Positions 22,866-31,091 of a stretch of 50,168 bases of DNA are shown in pieces; position 1 is the stretch's first letter; each line of letters starts with the position of its first letter. Both the position numbers and the translations under genes were made by a program. Under the pieces are notes generated by a model that made no database searches, was not told where the DNA came from, and saw only the letters and a list, made by a program, of their open reading frames with translations. Origin of the DNA: Symbiobacterium thermophilum (GTDB lineage Bacteria > Bacillota > Sulfobacillia > UBA995); contig DYFO01000003.1 of NCBI GenBank assembly GCA_020725145.1, forward strand, positions 65,324 to 115,491, in the 5' to 3' direction.

Positions 22866-23711
22866 GTGAGCCGGGTGGAGACCTATGCCCTGGTGGGGGC
22901 AAGCGGTACGGGCAAGAGCCACCGCGCCTCGCTGGTGGCTTACGAGCTCTCCATCGATGCGGTGGTGGACGACGGCCTGCTGGTCGTCGACGGCCGCATC
23001 GTGGCCGGCCGGTCTTCCAAGCGCGAGGAAACCCGGGTGGGGGCCATCAAACGCGCGCTGTTCAGCGACCCCGAGCATGCCGCGGAGGTGGCGGAAGCCA
23101 TCGCGCGCCTCCGGCCCGCCCGGCTACTGCTGATCGGCACCTCGCGCCGCATGGTGGACCGCATCGCCGAGCGCCTCGGCCTTCCGGCACCCCGGCAGTA
23201 CGTCGCCATCGAGGACATCTCCAGCCCCTCGGAGATCCGCAAGGCCCGGCGGATTCGCGCCGAACACGGCAAGCACGTGATCCCCGCGCCCACGCTTGAG
23301 GTGAAGCGCAGCTTCTCCGGCTACCTGGTCGACCCCCTGCGCTTTCTCCTCCGCCCGCGACGTGGCATGGGCCGCTACGTGGAGAAATCGGTCGTGCGTC
23401 CCACCTTCAGTTCCCTGGGACGCTTCGTGATCCGGGACACGGTGGTGGCCGCCATCTCCGCCCGTGCCGCCCGCTCGGTGGACGGGCTGCGCAGGGTGGC
23501 ACGCGTGTGGGTGGAGCCCAAGCGGGACGGGGTGATCGTCAACCTGGAGGTAGTGGTGACCTACGGATACAATCTCGAGGCGGTGCTGACCGCCGCCCAG
23601 CGGGCGATCAAGGAGGTCGTCGAGCACATGACGGCGCTGAACGTGCTGGCGGTTAACCTCACCGCCCGTGCCCTTCACCTGGAGATACCGGAGACGGGGG
23701 AGACGACGTGA
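22866..23711 (+). CDS. P-loop protein fused to an Asp23/Gls24-like domain
   Basis: A 281-residue protein. N-terminal part: Walker A ALVGASGTGKSHRASLVA (about 8-25), a possible Walker B-like 'ARLLLIGTSRRMVDRIA' and the strand 'VDDGLLVVDGRIVAG'. The C-terminal 110 residues ('IRDTVVAAISARAARSV', VEPKRDGVIVNLEVVVTYG, 'AAQRAIKEVVEHMTALNVLAVNL') match the Asp23/Gls24 family, small proteins connected with envelope stress in Firmicutes. The combination suggests a nucleotide-controlled envelope protein, but function is unknown. GTG 22866 (alternative GTG 22875); the stop overlaps the Na+/Pi symporter start, so the two are probably co-expressed. Confidence 0.75.
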   Translation: MSRVETYALVGASGTGKSHRASLVAYELSIDAVVDDGLLVVDGRIVAGRSSKREETRVGAIKRALFSDPEHAAEVAEAIARLRPARLLLIGTSRRMVDRIAERLGLPAPRQYVAIEDISSPSEIRKARRIRAEHGKHVIPAPTLEVKRSFSGYLVDPLRFLLRPRRGMGRYVEKSVVRPTFSSLGRFVIRDTVVAAISARAARSVDGLRRVARVWVEPKRDGVIVNLEVVVTYGYNLEAVLTAAQRAIKEVVEHMTALNVLAVNLTARALHLEIPETGETT

Positions 23712-25309
23712 CCGCGATGGTTCTGGGACTGCTGGGCGGCCTGGCCGTCTTCGTCTACGGCATGCACACGATGGGAGAGGGTCTGCAGAAGGTGGCCGGC
23801 GACCGCCTTCGCCGCCTGCTGGAGGTAGTCACCAGCAATCGCGTGCTGGCGGTGGTAGTCGGCGCGCTGGTCACCAGCATCATCCAGTCCTCTAGCGCCA
23901 CCACCGTGATGGTGGTAGGCTTCGTCAACGCGAGGCTGCTATCGCTGACGCAGGCTGCTGGGGTGATCATGGGGGCCAACATCGGCACGACGGTCACCGC
24001 GCAGATGGTGGCCTTCAAGCTTACCGACCTGGCCTTGCCCAGCATCACGCTCGGAGTGAGTTTGAGGCTATTTGCCCGGCGACGCTGGTACCGTCACCTG
24101 GGTGACGTCTTCCTGGGCTTCGGCTTCTTGTTCATGGGGCTGGGGCTCATGACCACCAGCATGCGACCCCTGCGGGACATGGAATGGTTCGTCCGCGCAA
24201 AGCTGGCACTCGTGGCAAACCCGCTGCTCGGCGTGTTAACCGGGTTCGTGCTCACCAGCCTGGTGCAATCCTCCAGCGCCACCATCGGTCTTCTGCAGGC
24301 GTTGGCGATGCAGGGGCTCGTCGGCATCGACGTGGCCTTGCCGCTGCTTTTCGGGGACAACATCGGCACCACGGTCACCGCGCTGCTGTCGAGCATCGGG
24401 GCTTCACGCAACGCACGGCGTGCCGCGCTCGTCCACCTCTTGTTCAACACCGTGGGCACCGTGATCTTCCTGCTCATGCTGCCCTTGGTGACCTGGGCGG
24501 TGGTTCGGACCTCGGCCGACCCCGCACGCCAGATCGCCAACGCGCACACCATGTTCAACCTCGTCAACACCTGCATCCAGCTTCCGTTCATCGGTGCACT
24601 GGTGGCCCTGGCCCACCGGCTGGTGCCGGGGATGGACGAAGGCATCGAGCGCGGTCTCAAGCACGTCGACCGCCGGCTGCTGGAGACGCCGGCGGTGGCG
24701 GTCGGCCAGGCGGGCAAGGAGATCGCCCGCATGGGCGCGCTTGCCGCCGAGACCCTGTCCGACGCCATGGAAGGCTTCTTCCGCAACGACAGCCGCCTGA
24801 TCAAGAAGGCCTACGAGAAGGAAGAGGTGGTCAACGAGCTGGAGCGGGATCTCACCGACTTCCTGGCCGAGCTGGCGCGCCGCGCGCTGACCGACGAGCA
24901 GGCGGCCCGGGTTACCCAGTTTCTCAACACCATCAACGATGTGGAGCGCGTGGGTGACCACGCCGAGAACGTCGCGGAACTGGCGGAGTACAAGATCGAG
25001 CACGATCTGCCTTTCTCGCCGATGGCCATCGGTGAGCTCCGCTACATGTTCGGGGAAGTGCACTCCGCCTTCGTACGCGCGCTTGAGGCACTGGAACGCG
25101 GCGACACCCGGCTGGCGCGGGAGGTGGTCCGACAGGAAGACGTCATCGACCGCATCGAGAAGGAACTGCGGGCCAACCACATCCGGCGGCTCAACGAGGG
25201 GACCTGCTTCCCGGCTTCGGGCATCATCTTCCTGGACATCATCAGCAACCTCGAGCGGGTCGGCGACCACGCCGCCCAGATGGCCGACTCGGTGCTCGAG
25301 GAAACCTGA
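23708..25309 (+). CDS. Na+/phosphate symporter (NptA/PNaS) with C-terminal PhoU domain
   Basis: A 533-residue protein. The membrane half (about 1-310) contains the duplicated Na+/Pi motif, first as TSIIQSSSATTVMVVGF (about 56-72) and again as TSLVQSSSATIGLLQAL (about 183-199), plus GANIGTTVT and GDNIGTTVT repeats. The C-terminal half is helical and PhoU-like ('EEVVNELERDLTDFLAEL', NTINDVERVGDHAENVAEL, NLERVGDHAAQMADSV), with the E(R)xGD(H) metal-binding wording typical of PhoU. It likely imports phosphate with sodium. GTGA overlap with the preceding gene. Length matches the family. Confidence 0.92.
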   Translation: MTAMVLGLLGGLAVFVYGMHTMGEGLQKVAGDRLRRLLEVVTSNRVLAVVVGALVTSIIQSSSATTVMVVGFVNARLLSLTQAAGVIMGANIGTTVTAQMVAFKLTDLALPSITLGVSLRLFARRRWYRHLGDVFLGFGFLFMGLGLMTTSMRPLRDMEWFVRAKLALVANPLLGVLTGFVLTSLVQSSSATIGLLQALAMQGLVGIDVALPLLFGDNIGTTVTALLSSIGASRNARRAALVHLLFNTVGTVIFLLMLPLVTWAVVRTSADPARQIANAHTMFNLVNTCIQLPFIGALVALAHRLVPGMDEGIERGLKHVDRRLLETPAVAVGQAGKEIARMGALAAETLSDAMEGFFRNDSRLIKKAYEKEEVVNELERDLTDFLAELARRALTDEQAARVTQFLNTINDVERVGDHAENVAELAEYKIEHDLPFSPMAIGELRYMFGEVHSAFVRALEALERGDTRLAREVVRQEDVIDRIEKELRANHIRRLNEGTCFPASGIIFLDIISNLERVGDHAAQMADSVLEET

Positions 25310-25385
25310 GGAAGGGATCGCGGGCGGCGAAGGGGAAACTGGCATCAGTACGCCATCAGCACGCCGGCGAAAGGCAGTTCTTACC

Positions 25386-26393
25386 ATGTCACCATTCACT
25401 CCGGACCCCCGGTGGCGGGAGCTTTTGCGGACGCTGTCCGACAAGGACTGGAAGACGCTCTCCTTCTTGCTGTGCTATGCGGGGGAAGGAGAGTACGCGG
25501 CCGTTGACCTCGCGGAACTGGCACGCGACCTGGGCGTCGACCCGGCCGCGGCGGCCGTGCGCCTGGAGGCGCTGCTCGGCCTGTCCTGGCAGGGTGAACC
25601 GCTGGTCAGCATGGTTTCGCAACCGGGCACGGCCGACCCTCTGGTCCTTCGGCTCTGCCTGGAGGCGGCATTGGGTCGCCCCGCCGAAACCGCCACCGAC
25701 CTTTCTCCCGCCTTCCAGTACGCCGAGAGCGTGCTGGCCCGCCCGCTCGGCAATGCCGAGATCCTGGCCATCCGCCGCTGGCACGAGGAGTACGGTTTCG
25801 ACGCCCGGGTGATCGTGGCCCTCCTGGAGGACTGCTACCGGCGCGACCGCAAGGGGCTTGCCTACCTGGAGAAGGTGGCGGCGAGCTGGTACGACCAGGG
25901 CGTTCGCGATCTCGCCGATGTCGAGCGTCTGACCCTGCTCCACCGCGAGCGGCTGGGACTGGGGCAGCGGGTTGCGCGTTACCTTGGCCTGTCACGCAAG
26001 CTCACCGAGGCGGAGCAGGCCCTCATCGACAAGTGGACCACGGAGTGGGGGTTTGCGCTTGAGGTGATCTTGAAGGCCTGCTCCACCACGGTCAACATCG
26101 ATCGCCCCAGCTTCGCCTACATTGACCGCGTGCTGGACAACTGGCGGACGGCCGGGGTGCGCACCCCGGAGGATGCCGACCGACTCCTGACCGAGGAGCG
26201 TGCGGGCAAGCGGTCTCGCCGTACCCGGCGGCCGCGGGCGGCGAACTTCAACGTTCACTACGCGGGCAAGGATGATGCGTTCTATGAGCAGTTCGAGGAG
26301 AGCGCGGCTAAGCACCGAGCTCGCGGAAAGACGGGCCAGGCGGCGGGCCCAGCTACTGGCGGAGAGGGACCAAAGAGAGGCAAAGCTCTTTGA
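25386..26393 (+). CDS. DnaD-like replication initiation protein
   Basis: A 335-residue protein with two copies of the DnaD/DnaB_2 domain: first around 'LGNAEILAIRRWHEEYGFDARVIVALLEDCYRR...YLEKVAASWYDQGV' (shown in part), second around 'LTEAEQALIDKWTTEWGF', VILKAC and 'FAYIDRVLDNWRTAGVRTPED'. The N-terminus (WKTLSFLLCYAG, 'LAELARDLGVDPAAAAVRLEALLGL') looks like a winged-helix DNA-binding domain. In Bacillus such proteins help load the replicative helicase at origins or restart sites. The downstream gene is a helicase-loader ATPase that overlaps it by 110 bases. ATG 25386 is chosen; the frame is open further up but lies antiphase within the symporter gene. Confidence 0.85.
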   Translation: MSPFTPDPRWRELLRTLSDKDWKTLSFLLCYAGEGEYAAVDLAELARDLGVDPAAAAVRLEALLGLSWQGEPLVSMVSQPGTADPLVLRLCLEAALGRPAETATDLSPAFQYAESVLARPLGNAEILAIRRWHEEYGFDARVIVALLEDCYRRDRKGLAYLEKVAASWYDQGVRDLADVERLTLLHRERLGLGQRVARYLGLSRKLTEAEQALIDKWTTEWGFALEVILKACSTTVNIDRPSFAYIDRVLDNWRTAGVRTPEDADRLLTEERAGKRSRRTRRPRAANFNVHYAGKDDAFYEQFEESAAKHRARGKTGQAAGPATGGEGPKRGKAL

Positions 26394-27261
26394 GGCCTTC
26401 CCGCGCCTTGCCGCCATCCAGCGGGAAAGAGCCCAGGTGGCCCTGGATATGGCCCGGCTGGCCGCCGGGTTGCCTTCACGCTCGAGGTTGACCGGCAGGG
26501 CACTGGAGGAGCGAGCCGCCGCACTCGAGCAGGAATGGAACGCGCGTTTCCGGGAGTACCAGGTGCCCCCGGACTACCTGGAGGTGTGGTGGGACTGCCC
26601 CCGCTGCCGTGATACGGGGTGGCTGGGACCGGACGAGAAATGCAGCTGTCTTCGGCAGGAGGAGATCGACGCGGCGTACCACCTCTCGGGGCTGGCTCCG
26701 GAGATGCTGCAGCAGACCTTTGAAGCTTTCCGCGTGGATCTGTATCCCGAGGAAGCCCGTCCCTTCATGGAGCAGGTACTCCGGGAGTGCAAGGAGTTCG
26801 CCCTCCGCGTGGCCCGGGGATTACCGGTTGACAACCTCGTCTTCCGCGGGGGAGTAGGCCTGGGGAAGACCTTCCTGTCGAGCGCCATAGCCAACACCGT
26901 GCTGCAGGCGGGTCGTACGGTCATCTACGTCACGTTGGCCGACCTGCTCGACCTCATCCGCCGCTACAAGTTCGACACGGATGATGAGGACGCCCTGGCC
27001 ATGCTGCGCGAGGCCGATCTGCTCATCCTGGACGACCTTGGGGGAGAGAAGGTCAGCGAGTTCTCCCTGCAGGAGCTGTTCGCGCTGGTCAACCACCGCA
27101 TCGTGCACCGCCTGCCCATGGTCGTCTCCACCAACCTCTCCTGGAGCGCGCTCGAGGAGGTCTACACCGCCCGTATCGCCTCGCGCCTGATGGGTTCGGC
27201 CCGTCTGGTCAAGCTGGACGGCGAGGATATCCGCCTTGTGCTCAAACGCGCTCGCGGTTAA
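26284..27261 (+). CDS. DnaI/DnaC-like helicase-loader ATPase
   Basis: A 325-residue AAA+ ATPase. N-terminal helical region ('LAERRARRRAQLLAERDQ', FPRLAAIQRERAQV), a C4-type zinc site (CPRCRDTGW with KCSCLRQE, about residues 103-121), then the ATPase domain: Walker A RGGVGLGKTFLSSAIAN (about 192-208), Walker B LLILDDLGGEK and sensor-like VVSTNLSW, ending with the Arg finger region ARIASRLMGSARLV. This order matches Bacillus DnaI and related loaders that deliver the DnaB-type helicase. It overlaps the dnaD-like gene by 110 bases in another frame, and conserved-looking sequence starts inside the overlap. It converges on serS with a four-base overlap. Confidence 0.88.
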   Translation: MSSSRRARLSTELAERRARRRAQLLAERDQREAKLFEAFPRLAAIQRERAQVALDMARLAAGLPSRSRLTGRALEERAAALEQEWNARFREYQVPPDYLEVWWDCPRCRDTGWLGPDEKCSCLRQEEIDAAYHLSGLAPEMLQQTFEAFRVDLYPEEARPFMEQVLRECKEFALRVARGLPVDNLVFRGGVGLGKTFLSSAIANTVLQAGRTVIYVTLADLLDLIRRYKFDTDDEDALAMLREADLLILDDLGGEKVSEFSLQELFALVNHRIVHRLPMVVSTNLSWSALEEVYTARIASRLMGSARLVKLDGEDIRLVLKRARG

Positions 27262-28526
27262 GCACCGAGGCGCTCCCGGCCTGCAAGGTAGGGCCGGAGC
27301 ACCGGGGGAATGCGCACGCTGCCGTCGGCTTGCTGGTGCACCTCAAGGAGCGGGATCAGGATGCGCGGGCTGGCCAGGGCGGTGTTGTTGAGGGTGTGCA
27401 CGTATCGGATCGTGCCCTCCCGGTCCCGATAGCGCATCTTGAGCCGCCTGGCCTGGAAATCGTGGAACATGGAGGCCGAGTGGGTCTCACAGTAGGCCTG
27501 ACGGCTGGGCATCCACGTTTCGATGTCGTACTTCTTCACCTGTCCCTGTCCCATCTCCCCGGTGCACACGGCGACCACGCGGTAGGGCAACTCCAGTCCT
27601 TGCAGAAGCTCCTCGGCGTTGGCGGTGATGAACTCAAGGTGCCGTGCCGACTCCTCGGCGTCGGCGCGACCCAGCACCACCTGCTCAACCTTGTAGAACT
27701 GGTGCACGCGGTACACTCCGGCGGTGTCGCGTCCCGCCGCTCCTGCCTCACGCCGGAAGCAGCCCGAGAACCCCGCGTAGTACAGGGGCAGGTCGTCCTC
27801 GGCAAGGATCTCACCGGCGTGGTAGGCGGTAACCGGCACCTCGGCGGTGCCGATCAGGTATAGCCCGTCCCGGGGGACCGCATAGGCCTGCTCCTCGCCT
27901 CCGGGAAAGTAACCCGTTCCCCGCATCGCTTCCTCGCGCACCAGCATCGGCACCGACAAGGGGACGAAACCCTTGCGCACAAGGAGGTCCATGGCATAGC
28001 ACAGCACCGCCCGCTCCAGCAGGGCGCCGTCGCCGCGCAACACGTAGTACCGTGAACCCGCGAGGCGCACCCCCCGCGGCAGGTCGACCAGCCCCAGGCG
28101 TTCGCCCAGCGTGGCGTGATCCAGGGCCGGAAAGTCGAAGCGGGGAGGCTCACCCCAGCGCCGCACCTCGCGGTTGTCCGCGTCACTTTCGCCCACGGGC
28201 ACCTCGGGTGCCGGCGGATTGGGAACCAGCAGCATGAGCGACTCCAGCTCCCGCTCGACCGACTCCAGGACGGGCTCGAGCTCCTCCAACTGGTTGCCGA
28301 GCTCCCGGAGCTCGCGGACGGCCTGCTCACGCTCTTGCCCCTGCAGCCGCGGCACCTCCGGAGACCGCCGGTTGCGCTCGGCCCTGAGACCCTCGATGCG
28401 TGCGACCAGCCGCCTTCTTTCGGCGTCGAGATCAAGCAAGCGATCGAGGTCAAGCGCGATGCCCTTGACCTTCGCCGCGTGCCTCACCAGCTCGGGGTGT
28501 TCCCTGATGAAGGCGATGTCCAGCAA
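27258..28526 (-). CDS. serS: seryl-tRNA synthetase
   Basis: A 422-residue class II synthetase that charges tRNA-Ser with serine. The N-terminal coiled-coil arm (about 30-100) is followed by the catalytic core: 'YLIGTAEVPVTAYHAGEIL', motif 2 FSGCFRREAGAAGRDTAGVY, and motif 3 in NNTALASPRILIPLLEVHQ. The TTG start at 28526 is deduced from GGGAGG eight bases upstream and from the family N-terminus (LLDIAFIREHPELVRHA); the frame stays open to 28631 but that part is the T-box leader. It faces the helicase-loader gene. Control is by the T-box leader (28527-28802) behind the promoter at 28809-28837. Confidence 0.96.
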   Translation of the reverse strand: MLDIAFIREHPELVRHAAKVKGIALDLDRLLDLDAERRRLVARIEGLRAERNRRSPEVPRLQGQEREQAVRELRELGNQLEELEPVLESVERELESLMLLVPNPPAPEVPVGESDADNREVRRWGEPPRFDFPALDHATLGERLGLVDLPRGVRLAGSRYYVLRGDGALLERAVLCYAMDLLVRKGFVPLSVPMLVREEAMRGTGYFPGGEEQAYAVPRDGLYLIGTAEVPVTAYHAGEILAEDDLPLYYAGFSGCFRREAGAAGRDTAGVYRVHQFYKVEQVVLGRADAEESARHLEFITANAEELLQGLELPYRVVAVCTGEMGQGQVKKYDIETWMPSRQAYCETHSASMFHDFQARRLKMRYRDREGTIRYVHTLNNTALASPRILIPLLEVHQQADGSVRIPPVLRPYLAGRERLGA

Positions 28527-28533
28527 GCTTCCG

Positions 28534-28553
28534 CACCTCCCTGCCCCGGAAGC
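28534..28553 (-). promoter_or_regulatory. serS ribosome site enclosed by a small hairpin
   Basis: GCTTCCG (28553-28547) can pair with CGGAAGC (28533-28527), leaving GGGAGG in the loop directly ahead of the TTG start. The same GCTTCCG is also complementary to the CGGAAGC in the T-box tail (28606-28600). It may add a translational layer to T-box control. Confidence 0.45.
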
Positions 28554-28558
28554 GAACA

Positions 28559-28597
28559 GGGCTTTCGCTCCCGGCATGTTGCCGGGGACGAAAGCCC
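28559..28597 (-). terminator. T-box hairpin (terminator-like) before serS
   Basis: A perfect nine-base-pair stem GGGCTTTCG / CGAAAGCCC, extended by an inner CCCGGC / GCCGGG. The following sequence TGTTCGCTT has few U residues, so its efficiency as an intrinsic terminator is uncertain. Confidence 0.65.
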
Positions 28598-28808
28598 TTG
28601 CTTCCGCGGTGCCACCCCGGTTGACGGCCATGGGCCGTCCCCTCGTAGACGAGCGCTAACGGGCTCCCCCGCCCGGCTTCGGCCCAAGGCACGCCTCGCC
28701 GGGGTCCTCGCGGCTGGAAGGGATCGCTTCCCGGCCTCTCACCGTCCGCCGGGTCGCTGGAGGCGCAATCCCCATGGTCCGGTCATCGGAGGAAGGATGT
28801 TTCTCTAC

Positions 28809-28837
28809 ATCTTAGCACTTCAGGCCCGGCCTGGCAA
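28809..28837 (-). promoter_or_regulatory. promoter of the serS T-box leader
   Basis: On the minus strand TTGCCA (28837-28832), a 17-base spacer and TAAGAT (28814-28809). Transcription would start near 28802, giving a leader of about 275 bases, a normal T-box length. Confidence 0.65.
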
Positions 28838-29092
28838 GGGCACATTCGCAAGCCCGACCCAATCAAAGGCTCTTGGCCGTCCTGGAGGGCCGGTTAAGCG
28901 ACGAGAACGCGCTGGTATACGGATCGCGGTGATTGCGTACCGCGCGCGGCGAGGGGCGGAGGCATTGGCGGGGGTCCCCGAGGACTGAGGTGGAGCCCAG
29001 AGCCGCTTGCGATTTCTCTGTCCAGTTTCGTCACAGTTCCAACACAGTTTTCCACTACAATTGGAGGCATCATGTGGTTAGGGAGGGGTTGC
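28838..29092. other. intergenic region between serS and the ABC exporter
   Basis: About 250 bases between the divergent serS promoter and the exporter genes. The right part (28995-29062) is relatively A+T-rich (TTTCGTCACAGTTCC, AACACAGTTTTCC) and must hold the exporter promoter, but no convincing -35/-10 pair with a sensible distance to the ribosome site was found. Apparent open frames across it read through the T-box and look non-coding. Confidence 0.4.
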
Positions 29093-30379
29093 GTGAGAAA
29101 CCTTTACCGCGGCCTTCGCAATGTATGGCGCAATCGCAGCCGCACGGTGATCGTGCTGGGCATCCTGTCGCTGGCTGCCTGCCTGGGACTGGTCATGCTG
29201 GCGGTGGAAGAGGGAATCGGCTCCCAGGTCAGAAGGCTGGAGCAACAGGTGGGGACCATCATCGAGGTGAGGCCGGCCGGGGCCTACGGGATGATGGCGG
29301 TCACCGACACGCTGCTGCCGCCATCCATGGTGGAAGAGATAGCCGCCATGGATGGCGTGGCTCAGGTATCCCCCTACGTGGTTGGCCGCATGTCGCCCCT
29401 GACGGGATTGCGGCCGGGCGAGCGCGGCGGCCGGCGCCTGGTCTTCGGCGTGGCCCCCGGCGGGGAGTTGACGGTGATGGGCGGCGGGCAGGTGGAGGTG
29501 ACCGCCGGCCGCAACCTCGAGCCGGAGGACGCGGGCCGGGCGGTGGCGGTCATCGGCAGCCGAATCGCGGAGCTGGAGGAGCTCGATCTCGGCGACGAGA
29601 TCCTGATCGAGAACCGGCCCTTCTCCGTGGTGGGCATCCACGAATCGGGACTGCGGCTGGCGGCGATGACGGTGTTCATACCCTACGACGTGGCCCTTGA
29701 TGTGTTCGGGCTGGACGGGCTGTCCCAGATCTACGTCCGCGCCGACAGCATCGGGTATGTCGATCCGTTGCGCGAGGCCTTGATCGCGCGGTACGGCGAC
29801 ACGGTGGACGTGATCGCCCAGAAAGACAACCTGATGGCCCGACTGGAGGACAGCCTGGCCAGCCTGACCTCCGCCAGCCGGCTGGGGCTCGTACTGTCAC
29901 TGCTGGCCGCGGGCGTCGTGGTCTTCGGCACCATGTTCCTGGTCGTGAGGGAACGTGCCCGCGAGATCGGCATCCTGAAAGCTATCGGGGCCGGTCGACG
30001 CGACATCCTGCTGCAGTTCGGCTCGGAGGCGGTCTTCCTGTCGCTGCTGGGAGCCATCGTGGGTCTGGGGCTCTTCGCGGTGATGGGGCCGGCCCTTGCC
30101 TCGACGGTGCAGCAGGTCACCGCCGTCCAGGCGCCGACCGCGCTACCCCGCGGCATAGGAGAGTTCGGGGCCTTGCCCCGTCCCGGTGCGGTGCCCGGCG
30201 GTACCCAGATCTTCCGGGCGGGGATGGCTATGGCCATCGGCACGGTGGAGGTCACCCTGACCTGGGCGCTGGCCGCGAGGGCCATCCTTGGCGGCGTCGC
30301 CCTCGGGCTGGCGGGTGGCCTTTTCCCGAGCCTCATGGCGGCCCGGCTCAAGCCAGCGGAGGTGATCCGGCGTGACTGA
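29093..30379 (+). CDS. ABC exporter permease (FtsX/MacB-type)
   Basis: A 428-residue permease. It has one N-terminal membrane segment (VIVLGILSLAACLGLVMLAV, about residues 18-37), a large extracytoplasmic domain of about 230 residues ('GTIIEVRPAGAYGMMAV', VAQVSPYVVGRMSPLTG, EVTAGRNLEPEDAGRAVAVI), then three C-terminal segments with the FtsX signature ERAREIGILKAIGAGRRDIL. This is the MacB/LolCE architecture, used for exporting lipoproteins, peptides or drugs or for transmitting signals. GTG 29093 is preferred (GGGAGG six to seven bases upstream); an ATG at 29072 is the alternative. The end overlaps the ATPase gene by eight bases. Confidence 0.88.
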   Translation: MRNLYRGLRNVWRNRSRTVIVLGILSLAACLGLVMLAVEEGIGSQVRRLEQQVGTIIEVRPAGAYGMMAVTDTLLPPSMVEEIAAMDGVAQVSPYVVGRMSPLTGLRPGERGGRRLVFGVAPGGELTVMGGGQVEVTAGRNLEPEDAGRAVAVIGSRIAELEELDLGDEILIENRPFSVVGIHESGLRLAAMTVFIPYDVALDVFGLDGLSQIYVRADSIGYVDPLREALIARYGDTVDVIAQKDNLMARLEDSLASLTSASRLGLVLSLLAAGVVVFGTMFLVVRERAREIGILKAIGAGRRDILLQFGSEAVFLSLLGAIVGLGLFAVMGPALASTVQQVTAVQAPTALPRGIGEFGALPRPGAVPGGTQIFRAGMAMAIGTVEVTLTWALAARAILGGVALGLAGGLFPSLMAARLKPAEVIRRD

Positions 30380-31091
30380 CAAGGTGATAACCGCCGACCG
30401 CCTGACGAAGTCCTTCCGCTTCGCCGGACAGACGGTACAGGCGTTGCGCGAGGTGTCGTTCCACGTGGACCGCGGCAGCCTGACCGCCATCGTCGGGCCA
30501 AGCGGCAGCGGTAAGACCACGCTGGTCAACCTGATCGGCGGTCTGGACAACCCCACCTCCGGCGAACTCTGGGTCGACGGGGTGCCGGTTCACGAGCTCC
30601 CCGAGTCCCGCCTCACCGACTTCCGCCGGCGGAAAGTGGGGTTCGTCTTCCAGTTCTACAACCTCATCCCGAACCTGTCGGCCATCGAGAACGTGGCCCT
30701 GCCCCTGGAGTTCCAGGGCGTCCCGCGGACCCGCCGCGAGGAGCGGGCGGCCGAGTGCCTGGCCATGGCGGGGCTTCCCGCCGAGCGCTACCGTCATCCG
30801 CCGGGGAGACTGAGCGGGGGCGAGCAGCAGCGTGTGGCCGTTGCACGCGCCCTGGTCCACGGCCCGGCAATCGTGCTGGCCGACGAGCCCACCGGCAACC
30901 TCGATTCGGCCATGTCCGCCACCATCATGGATCTCCTGCGTGCGCTGGCCCGCGACCACGGGACGACGGTGGTGGTGGTCACCCACGACCACCAGCTGGC
31001 GAGGCGGGCGGACCGCACGTTGAACATCGAGGACGGAAAGGTAAGGGGAGTCCACGAGCGGCGGACCGAGGGAAGCACCGACTGCGGCTAG
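30372..31091 (+). CDS. ABC exporter ATP-binding protein (MacB/LolD-type)
   Basis: A 239-residue ATPase partner of the preceding permease. Walker A IVGPSGSGKTTLVNLIGG (about 38-55), Q-loop FVFQFYNLIPNLSAIENV, signature LSGGEQQRVAVARALV, Walker B IVLADEPTGNLDS and switch His in VVVTHDHQLA are all intact and of the MacB/LolD subgroup. It should power the FtsX-like permease at the cytoplasmic face. There is no periplasmic adaptor gene nearby. Its stop overlaps the stop of the convergent hisJ-like gene. Confidence 0.93.
   Translation: MTDKVITADRLTKSFRFAGQTVQALREVSFHVDRGSLTAIVGPSGSGKTTLVNLIGGLDNPTSGELWVDGVPVHELPESRLTDFRRRKVGFVFQFYNLIPNLSAIENVALPLEFQGVPRTRREERAAECLAMAGLPAERYRHPPGRLSGGEQQRVAVARALVHGPAIVLADEPTGNLDSAMSATIMDLLRALARDHGTTVVVVTHDHQLARRADRTLNIEDGKVRGVHERRTEGSTDCG

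Larger units (their letters stand above)
28527..28802 (-). ncRNA. T-box riboswitch leader of serS
   Basis: Read on the minus strand, the leader contains the conserved T-box GGGTGGCACCGCGGAAGC (28617-28600), with CCGGGG (28620-28615) able to pair with CCCCGG (28587-28582) as antiterminator. The competing hairpin is GGGCTTTCG...CGAAAGCCC (28597-28559). Together with the gene it precedes this marks a tRNA-Ser-sensing T-box that raises serS expression when uncharged tRNA-Ser accumulates. Stem I lies in 28670-28800; I could not fix the specifier codon by eye. Confidence 0.9.

Noticed and set aside
29056-29061. TACAAT as -10 element of the ABC exporter operon
   Set aside because: Transcription would start on or after the ribosome site, and no -35 element is at the right distance.
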